Shown here piece after piece: positions 58,436-64,000 of a stretch of 64,000 nt of DNA (its first letter is position 1; each line of letters opens with the position of its first letter). The stretch spans positions 1-64,000 of the forward strand of contig CALXGC010000059.1 of NCBI GenBank assembly GCA_944387755.1. Direction: 5' to 3'. The notes beneath the pieces are model-generated. The model ran no database searches. It was not told the origin of the DNA and saw only the letters and a list, made by a program, of their open reading frames with translations. This DNA comes from an uncultured Oscillospiraceae bacterium. GTDB taxonomy: Bacteria > Bacillota_A > Clostridia > Oscillospirales > Oscillospiraceae. Both the position numbers and the translations under genes were made by a program.

Positions 58436-58885
58436 TTAACGGCCCGTGGAGCCAAACCCTCCGGCTCCCCGCTCCGTCTGGTCCAGCTCCTCCGCCATCT
58501 GCACCTCCGCCTGGACCACGGGGACAACCATCAGCTGGGCGATGCGGTCCCCCGGCTGAACGACATATTCTGTCTCTCCCAGGTTGGACAGGCCCACCAT
58601 AATCTCCCCCCGGTAGTCGCTGTCAATGAGCCCCACGCAGTTGGAGGGGACCACGCCGTGCTTTATCCCCAGTCCGCTGCGGGCCAGCACCAGGGCGGCG
58701 TAGTCCGCCGAGGGCAGGGCGATGGCGATTCCCGTGGGAATTACCGCCCGTTTCCCCGGCCCCAGGGCGACGGGGCCGTCCAGACAGGCGTGCAGGTCCA
58801 TGGCCGCCGCGCCGGGGGTAGCGTAAAAAGGGGCGGGTATCTCCCGCCCGATTTTGGGGGAGAGCGCTTTGACGTTCAGTTTCAT
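58436..58885 (-). CDS. dut: dUTP diphosphatase
   Basis: The 149-aa trimeric dUTPase converts dUTP to dUMP and prevents uracil misincorporation. All five motifs are present: 'PGAAAMDLHACLDG' (1), 'ARSGLGIKHGVV' (2), 'GLIDSDYRGEIMVGLSN' (3), 'QPGDRIAQLMVVPV' (4) and the C-terminal 'RGAGGFGSTGR' (5). It is normal length and lies in the operon after the LuxC-like gene. Confidence 0.97.
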   Translation of the reverse strand: MKLNVKALSPKIGREIPAPFYATPGAAAMDLHACLDGPVALGPGKRAVIPTGIAIALPSADYAALVLARSGLGIKHGVVPSNCVGLIDSDYRGEIMVGLSNLGETEYVVQPGDRIAQLMVVPVVQAEVQMAEELDQTERGAGGFGSTGR

Positions 58886-58924
58886 TCTATTCCTCGCTTC
58901 TTCCGCCCGGCGGGCGGAGATTTT

Positions 58925-60187
58925 TTATTGCTGCACGTCTGCCAGACGCACATACCGGCGCAGGGGATACGCCCCGTCGTGGGCCTCGTCGGGGAAGGTG
59001 CGGGACAGCTCTCCCGCCCGCGTCACCCGCGTGATGCCCGCCCGAACCAGCAGCTCGGCCAGCTGGGCCCGCTCCTCCGGGGCGCACAGCAGGCCCGCCG
59101 TCTGAAGCCGGCCCTTCTGCCGCCGCAAAACCTCCGGAACGGCCCGCCGGGGCAGGCGCTTCACCAGGACGTTTCCCCGGAGGGGGGACAGCTCCAGCTC
59201 CTGGTCGGGACACAGGGTGAGGGAACAGCCCTCCCCGAACCAGGTCCGCCCCGGCCGCTTCTCCGCCAGGCGCTCCAGGCGGTAGGTGTGGGTGTGGAGG
59301 GCGGCCTGGGCCGCCTGGTCCCGGCTCCGGCTCCGGGCCGCCTCCTGGAGGTGGGGCAGAAACTCTTCGCAGAACTCCTCCGCCTCCTCCAGGCGCTCCG
59401 TATCCAGAAAAATCACCTGACAGGAGGAGCACAGCAGCCCTCCCGTGCGGACAATGTGCCCGGCCAGGGCGGACAGCTCCGCCTCCCGCTCCTCGTACCC
59501 CGCCACATAGGCGAAGCTGAGCCGGTGTCCCCACTCCACCAGCCGGCACCCCGGCGGGGCCAGCCTTCTCACGGCGGAGACGGCCCCGTCTCCGCCCCAG
59601 ACCACAGCGCCGTCCGCCAGAGCGGCCAGGCGGGCCAGGGTCTCCGTGTCCTGAGAGGACGTCTCAAAGGCGTACAGATAGGGGGCCAGAAGGGGCTCCC
59701 GCTCCGTCAGCAGCTTCAGCGCCGCCAGGGACAGCCCCCTGTCCCCGTGGGGCAGCTTGATGAGGTTAACATTGCCCGTCAGCAGCCCCTCCGCCGCGCT
59801 GAAGAGGGGAATCCCCGGCTGGTTGCCCGGCGTCACATGGAACAGCACCCCCAGTGGCCGGACCAGCGTCCGTCCGAAGGGCCGCTCCAGGGCGCGGCCG
59901 GGGCGCAGCTCCCCCAGCTCCAGCTCCAGCCGGGCCTCCAGGGTCTCCCGGCGGAGCATCCAGCGGACCTCCGCCAGCTCCTCCCGCGTCCCCGGCGGGG
60001 CGTATTGGGCCAGCAGAAGGTCCAGCCCGCCCCCGTCCAGCGCCCGCCCCAGGCGGTCCAGGGCGGACAGCACCGCCTCCGCCTCCAGAGGCGGACCGGC
60101 CAGGGTCTCCGCCAGCTTCTCCTCCAGGCCGTCCAGCAGGCCGGGCAGGGCCTCCGGCCCCAGCAGCTCTCCCGCGGCAAAAATCAC
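58925..60187 (-). CDS. LuxC-like acyl-CoA/acyl-protein reductase
   Basis: A 420-aa aldehyde-dehydrogenase-fold protein of the LuxC family (fatty acid reductase r-subunit, NADPH-dependent). 'FHVTPGNQPGIPLFSAAEGLLTGNVNLIKLPHGDRG' is the family's nucleotide-binding start, 'VVWGGDGAVSAVRRLAPPGCRLVEWGHRLSFAYV' follows, and the catalytic Cys is in 'GGLLCSSCQVIFLD' (~265-278). It starts at GTG 60187, overlapping the LuxE-like stop (GTGA). The LuxE-LuxC pair normally activates and reduces a fatty acid to an aldehyde. No luciferase (luxAB) or luxD is present. Confidence 0.9.
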   Translation of the reverse strand: MIFAAGELLGPEALPGLLDGLEEKLAETLAGPPLEAEAVLSALDRLGRALDGGGLDLLLAQYAPPGTREELAEVRWMLRRETLEARLELELGELRPGRALERPFGRTLVRPLGVLFHVTPGNQPGIPLFSAAEGLLTGNVNLIKLPHGDRGLSLAALKLLTEREPLLAPYLYAFETSSQDTETLARLAALADGAVVWGGDGAVSAVRRLAPPGCRLVEWGHRLSFAYVAGYEEREAELSALAGHIVRTGGLLCSSCQVIFLDTERLEEAEEFCEEFLPHLQEAARSRSRDQAAQAALHTHTYRLERLAEKRPGRTWFGEGCSLTLCPDQELELSPLRGNVLVKRLPRRAVPEVLRRQKGRLQTAGLLCAPEERAQLAELLVRAGITRVTRAGELSRTFPDEAHDGAYPLRRYVRLADVQQ

Positions 60188-61311
60188 AAAAATCCCTCCC
60201 CCCGGCCCAGCAGCTCAGCCGCGCCGGCGGCGCAGGTCCGGATCTCCGGCATTCCCACACGGCCCAAAATGGTCAGATAGGGGGCCGGAATGCCGCAGCC
60301 GCAGGCCTCCCCCGGCTGGAGCACCCCCAGGTCGTCCGTCACCACGCTGGTGACGGGGGTGGCCCGGTTCAGCGGCGTGATGAGGTTCACCAGCCCCGCC
60401 CGCCCCATGGGCAGCGGCTCCAGGGTGTGCACGTCCCGGATGAGCACCCTGGCATAGATGGGCACGTGGAAGTGGTGGTTCCGGCAGGTGTTGTAGAAGA
60501 TGGGGTGCTCCACCGCGCCGAACAGCTCGTGGATCTCCCCCTCCGGAATGCCCAGCACCCGCTGGACCAGAGCGTAGAGGACCCCCTTGTCCACCTCCTG
60601 GGCGGCGTGCTGCTTCCAGCTCCCCGCCAGCAGGATCTTGGACCCCGGACGCAGCCGGATGGACAGCCCCAGCTCCTCCATGCGCCGCAGGCCGAACCAC
60701 AGGTAGGAGGGAAAGCCCACAATCCGGGTGGGGAAGGGGGATCGGGCCAGCCGCGCCAGGGCCGCCGCCGCTCCGTCCAGGTCCGGGACGTAGCGGCCCT
60801 CCTCCATCTTCAGGGCGTAAAACCGCCCCAGAGGCGGGGCGAAGAAGGTCAGGCCGAACATGGTCCGGGTGACGCCCGTCCGGTTCGTCCGGTGGGGCTT
60901 ATAGCCCAGCACCACATAGTGGGCCGGCACAGGGGAGAGCAGCCCGTGCCTCCACCCCAGCCCCAGCACCATGGGGGTCTCCGCAAACAGCGCCCCCCAG
61001 TCAAAGCCCACCTGGCTGAACCGCCCGCTGGTCCCGGAGGAGGTGACGCGCATCCCCATCCGCCAGGCGGGCATGGAGAACAGGGCATGGCGCTTGAAAA
61101 ACAGCGTGGGCAGCATGGGGATGGAGGACAGATCCCCCGTCTCCCGCAGCCTCTCCGGCGAAAAGCCCAGCCCCTGGGCGATGGCCCGGTACGCCGGACA
61201 GCGGGCCATGTGCCAGGCGCAGTTGTCCGCCGCCGCCCGGACAAATTTCTCCTCCGTCCCCGGCAGGTCATAGAGCTTCCGGCTCCAAAACAGTCTCTGG
61301 CGGCTGAACAT
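60184..61311 (-). CDS. LuxE-like acyl-protein synthetase
   Basis: The 375-aa ANL-superfamily adenylating enzyme is of the LuxE family. The P-loop-like motif 'RVTSSGTSGRFSQVGFD' (~85-102) is diagnostic, followed by 'PTRIVGFPSYLWFGL', 'SKILLAGSWKQHAAQEVDKGVLYALV', 'LFGAVEHPIFYNTC', and a C-terminal 'TSVVTDDLGVLQPGEACGCG'. It activates a carboxylic acid as acyl-AMP and transfers it to itself or to the LuxC partner. ATG 61311 follows AGAGGAGG. It is translationally coupled to the LuxC-like gene. Confidence 0.9.
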   Translation of the reverse strand: MFSRQRLFWSRKLYDLPGTEEKFVRAAADNCAWHMARCPAYRAIAQGLGFSPERLRETGDLSSIPMLPTLFFKRHALFSMPAWRMGMRVTSSGTSGRFSQVGFDWGALFAETPMVLGLGWRHGLLSPVPAHYVVLGYKPHRTNRTGVTRTMFGLTFFAPPLGRFYALKMEEGRYVPDLDGAAAALARLARSPFPTRIVGFPSYLWFGLRRMEELGLSIRLRPGSKILLAGSWKQHAAQEVDKGVLYALVQRVLGIPEGEIHELFGAVEHPIFYNTCRNHHFHVPIYARVLIRDVHTLEPLPMGRAGLVNLITPLNRATPVTSVVTDDLGVLQPGEACGCGIPAPYLTILGRVGMPEIRTCAAGAAELLGRGEGFL

Positions 61312-61332
61312 GGGCGGCCTCCTCTCCCAGCG

Positions 61333-62004
61333 TTATGTCCCGCCGGTGAGGCGGCGGACATAGGCGATGTGCTGTCTCTTCTTCTTCCGGGTGGCGCGGG
61401 CGCTGTTCAGCCGCTCCGCCCACTGCTCCAGCTGCTCCGGGGTATAGCGGACCGGCCTTTGGTCCAGCTCGGCCTTCAGCCACCGCACCACCTCCCCCCG
61501 CCGCAGCACCGCGCAGCCTCCGCACCGCCTGGGCACGTCCAGGGCGCAGCGCTCCGAGAAGACGGCGCAGGACTGGAAGGCGCCGGCCGGGAGCTTTAAA
61601 TACCCGGCGGCCGCCTGGATATGGCCCGCGTTCTGGCGGACCGGGTTGTAAAAGGGGTACTCCGCCCCGTTGGGGAAGGTCTGCGTCCAGTATAGGTCCG
61701 CCGCCCCGCCGGAGATTCGTCCCCCGTAATTCTTGCTCTCAAAGACAAAAATGCCCCGCTCGTGCAGCAGCAGCACGTCAATCTCCGCGCAGCCGTCCCC
61801 CCGCGGGAGGTAGAGATTGTGAAAGGCGCGGAAGCGGCCGGGAATACTCCGGCTTGTCACCGCGTACTCCAGCAGATACTCTCCAAACTGCCCCTTGTTC
61901 CGGTAGTGCAGCAGCTTTCGGAGGGGCCCCGGCTCTTCTCCCCGGAGCATCTCCAAAAATCCCATGTAAAATTCGCCCGCTTTCTCTCTCTGGGCGGCGG
62001 TCAC
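61333..62004 (-). CDS. NERD-domain protein
   Basis: A 223-aa protein with a nuclease-related (NERD) domain. Features: 'KGQFGEYLLEYAVTSRSIPGRFRAFHNLYLPRGDGCAEIDVLLLHERGIFVFESKNYGGRISG', in which E-(x)-IDVLL and ESKN are the catalytic-like acid and Lys pair of the PD-(D/E)XK-type fold, and 'NPVRQNAGHIQA'. A basic tail ends 'RKKKRQHIAYVRRL'. The start is GTG 62004, overlapping the U32 gene stop (GTGA); the alternative is ATG 61965. NERD proteins are thought to bind or cut DNA, but none is well characterised. Confidence 0.8.
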   Translation of the reverse strand: MTAAQREKAGEFYMGFLEMLRGEEPGPLRKLLHYRNKGQFGEYLLEYAVTSRSIPGRFRAFHNLYLPRGDGCAEIDVLLLHERGIFVFESKNYGGRISGGAADLYWTQTFPNGAEYPFYNPVRQNAGHIQAAAGYLKLPAGAFQSCAVFSERCALDVPRRCGGCAVLRRGEVVRWLKAELDQRPVRYTPEQLEQWAERLNSARATRKKKRQHIAYVRRLTGGT

Positions 62005-64000
62005 TCCACGTCCCGGTAATAGAGCCCTCTGGTGAACTCCGCCGGCCTGTACCGGCCCTGGCCCTGATAGCGCTCCAGCACCTGGACGCACTGGGCGGGG
62101 GACTCGGTGGTGAACATCAGCCGCGCAAACTTCAGGCCCAGGCGCTGATAGTCCGCCGCCTTGTCCGCCAGGAACAGGGTCTTCCCGTTGAGGATCTCAT
62201 TCCGGCAGCCCCAGGTCTTGATCACCGGGAAGCTCTCGCCCCGCCGGTCCACCAGGCGCTGGCCCTCCGCGCAGGAGTGCCGGCCGGTGTGATTTTGAAT
62301 GATGCAGTTTTCTGTGAGCATCAGGGGGAGCTGTCCGTAGACCACCGCCTCCAGGGGGAGGGCCTTGGACAGGTCCCGGATCTGGGCCAGCTTCAGCTCG
62401 AAGGAGGCGGTGGCCCCCTGGAGCTTCAGCATTTTCAGCTCCTTCAGCGTCAGGCTGTTGTACGCCCCCAGGCCGAAGTCCCCCCAGACGTCAAAGCCCG
62501 TCTCTCTGGCATGGCGCACCCCGTCCAGGGTGCCGGCCAGGGCCTCCCGGACGCCCAGGGCCTTCAGGGTCTCCAGCTGCTTTCGGAGCATGGGCAGCTC
62601 CCGGTCCCAGCAGATGCGGGGCAGCAGGGCGAACACCTCCACCCCCGCCTCCTGGCAGCGGCACACCACGTCCGGGCAGGCCGCCCCCTCGTCGCAGGGC
62701 AGGTAGAGCCGCGCCGGCTTCCGGGCCAGCAGCTCCGGCGTCACCTGCTTGGCGGTGTGCACCGAGACGGTGAGCGCCGGCGGCTCCTTGGGGTTGTCAT
62801 AGCGCACCCCGGCGTGGAACTCCCCGCTGCGCCGCTGGGGCGGGGCGGCGCGCTGGGCGGCCAGCTCCTCCAGCACCTGGCGGCGCAGGGCGTTCAGGGC
62901 GGACAGGGGGAGGGAGAGCCCCTCCTCCACCCAGATGGTGGACTTGGCGCAATAGAAGGGGGTGCCCCCCATGCGGACAAGCTGCCCCTCCACCCGCTGG
63001 CGGGTGAGAGGGACGTTCACCGCCGCCTCGGGGACCGGGCCCTCCGCCCGGGCCACCCGGCCCTGGTTGTCCTCCACGGCCACCTGGGCGGCGGCGCCGG
63101 CGCGGATGCGGGCGTACATATGCACGGGGGTCTTCCGCCCCCCGCCGCTCTCATAGGTGGCCCGCGCCTGGGCGAACAGCTCCTCCGGCGTGTCCTCCTC
63201 CTGGCGGGTGCCGAACATCTCCGGCCCCTTCCGGTCCAGGTAGTACCCCTGGGTAAAGCCCTGGCGGGAGAAGGCCGCCTCCAGCTGGGCGGCCTCCGCC
63301 TGGGTGGGGGGGCGCTTCTCCCGCAGCAGGCGGGCGTAAATGCCGGTGACGACGGCCACATACTCCGGCCGCTTCATCCGGCCCTCGATTTTCAGGCAGG
63401 CCACGCCCATCTCCTCCAGCTCCCGGAGCTGTCCGGCCAGACACAGGTCCTTCAGGGACAGGGGATAGCCGTCCGCCTTCCGGTCCCACCCGTACTTCAG
63501 CCGGCAGGGCTGGGCGCACAGGCCCCGGTTGCCGCTGCGCCCCCCAATCATGGAGGACAGATAGCACTGCCCGGAGTAGCACATGCACAGGGCCCCGTGG
63601 ACGAAGGCCTCGATTTCCAGGGGGGCGTGCTGGCAGATGTACGCCATCTGGTCCCGGCTCAGCTCCCGTGCCAGCACCACCCGCGTCATGCCCAGGTCGG
63701 CGCACATCTTCACCCCGTCCAGGGAGTGCACCGTCATCTGGGTGGAGCCGTGGATGGGCAGGTCGGGGAAGGTCTGCCGGAGCATCCGCACCGCCCCCAG
63801 GTCCTGGACGATCACCCCGTCGGCCCCGGAGGCGTTGATCTCCGCCGCCGTCTGGGCGGCCAGGGGCAGCTCCCGGTCGGTGAGCAGCGTATTCAGTGTG
63901 ACATATACCTTGACGTCCCGGAGATGGCAGTAGGCCACCGCCTGGGCGGCCTCCTCCGGGGTGAAATTTTTCGCGCCGCGGCGGGCGTTAAAGCCGCTCC
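62001..64000 (-). CDS. U32-family peptidase/RlhA-like protein (5' end outside window)
   Basis: At least 666 residues; the frame stays open to the right edge, reading 'SGFNARRGAKNFTPEEAAQAVAYCHLRDVKVYVTLNTL', so the start codon is outside. U32 core motifs are 'GADGVIVQDLGAVRMLRQTFPDLPIHGSTQMTVHSLDG', 'IEAFVHGALCMCYSGQCYLSSMIGGRSGNRGLCAQPCR' and 'YPLSLKDLCLAGQLRELEEMGVACLKIEGRMKRPEYVA'. The C-terminal half matches the collagenase/DUF3656 region seen in RlhA/YrrO-type proteins. RlhA hydroxylates 23S rRNA C2501 in E. coli. It is the first gene of the NERD-luxE-luxC-dut operon. Confidence 0.93.
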   Translation of the reverse strand, partial: SGFNARRGAKNFTPEEAAQAVAYCHLRDVKVYVTLNTLLTDRELPLAAQTAAEINASGADGVIVQDLGAVRMLRQTFPDLPIHGSTQMTVHSLDGVKMCADLGMTRVVLARELSRDQMAYICQHAPLEIEAFVHGALCMCYSGQCYLSSMIGGRSGNRGLCAQPCRLKYGWDRKADGYPLSLKDLCLAGQLRELEEMGVACLKIEGRMKRPEYVAVVTGIYARLLREKRPPTQAEAAQLEAAFSRQGFTQGYYLDRKGPEMFGTRQEEDTPEELFAQARATYESGGGRKTPVHMYARIRAGAAAQVAVEDNQGRVARAEGPVPEAAVNVPLTRQRVEGQLVRMGGTPFYCAKSTIWVEEGLSLPLSALNALRRQVLEELAAQRAAPPQRRSGEFHAGVRYDNPKEPPALTVSVHTAKQVTPELLARKPARLYLPCDEGAACPDVVCRCQEAGVEVFALLPRICWDRELPMLRKQLETLKALGVREALAGTLDGVRHARETGFDVWGDFGLGAYNSLTLKELKMLKLQGATASFELKLAQIRDLSKALPLEAVVYGQLPLMLTENCIIQNHTGRHSCAEGQRLVDRRGESFPVIKTWGCRNEILNGKTLFLADKAADYQRLGLKFARLMFTTESPAQCVQVLERYQGQGRYRPAEFTRGLYYRDVE

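Overview
The window is a high-GC (roughly 60-65%), densely packed bacterial chromosome segment. Strong AGGAGG-type ribosome sites, sigma-A promoters, a CIRCE heat-shock operator, GntR/ABC and MreCD/PBP2 clusters, Mrp and BspA-like proteins point to a gut Clostridia lineage, most likely Oscillospiraceae (Flavonifractor/Pseudoflavonifractor type). That placement rests on gene content and repeat style, not on a database search. No rRNA, tRNA, IS element or CRISPR array was seen.

Layout. 1-6.4 kb: envelope and lipoprotein genes (BspA-like LRR, macro domain, two lipoproteins, GDPD, stalk-domain protein), plus a candidate small RNA with a C-rich loop (2986-3143) and a 33-aa membrane microprotein (3823-3924). 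6.4-12.4 kb: housekeeping genes, mostly on the minus strand (radical SAM, DUF951, response regulator, rarA, YczE-like, DUF2500, nth) and a plus-strand CBS protein. 12.4-15.6 kb: GntR/ABC transporter operon. 15.8-19.1 kb: methyltransferase with a translationally coupled 164-aa partner, and a glycosyltransferase fused to a MarR-like domain.

19.5-40.6 kb is the most unusual part. One 17-kb plus-strand operon encodes an XRE regulator, two divergent Hsp70s, a coiled-coil protein with a GrpE-like head, a 302-aa protein that may be a decayed Hsp70 fold, a coiled-coil protein, an NrdG-like radical SAM protein, a second coiled-coil protein, a 1686-aa protein with four CbxX-type AAA modules ending in a trypsin-like protease, a zinc-ribbon/RCC1-like protein, an exported SLH-type protein, and finally trmO. 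Facing it on the minus strand is a dynamin-like GTPase pair, divergent from a WYL regulator. Chaperones, a remodelling ATPase, a protease, a radical SAM enzyme, membrane GTPases and XRE/WYL regulators together suggest an uncharacterised proteostasis, conflict or envelope-stress system. This is the best candidate for something new here.

40.6-64 kb: asnS, an LTA-synthase-like sulfatase, M23 and M50 peptidases, prfB, CIRCE-controlled htpG, mrp, maf-mreC-mreD-mrdA, and an operon of a U32 peptidase (runs off the right edge), NERD protein, LuxE-like, LuxC-like, dut and a DUF2262-like protein.

Between operons lie nine clusters or copies of modular palindromic repeats, built from the same few hairpins. 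Several stems differ by compensatory base changes. In two genes (36885 and 42410) a repeat module supplies the TAG stop codon. They also add false N-terminal extensions to neighbouring reading frames, so starts here were chosen by ribosome site.
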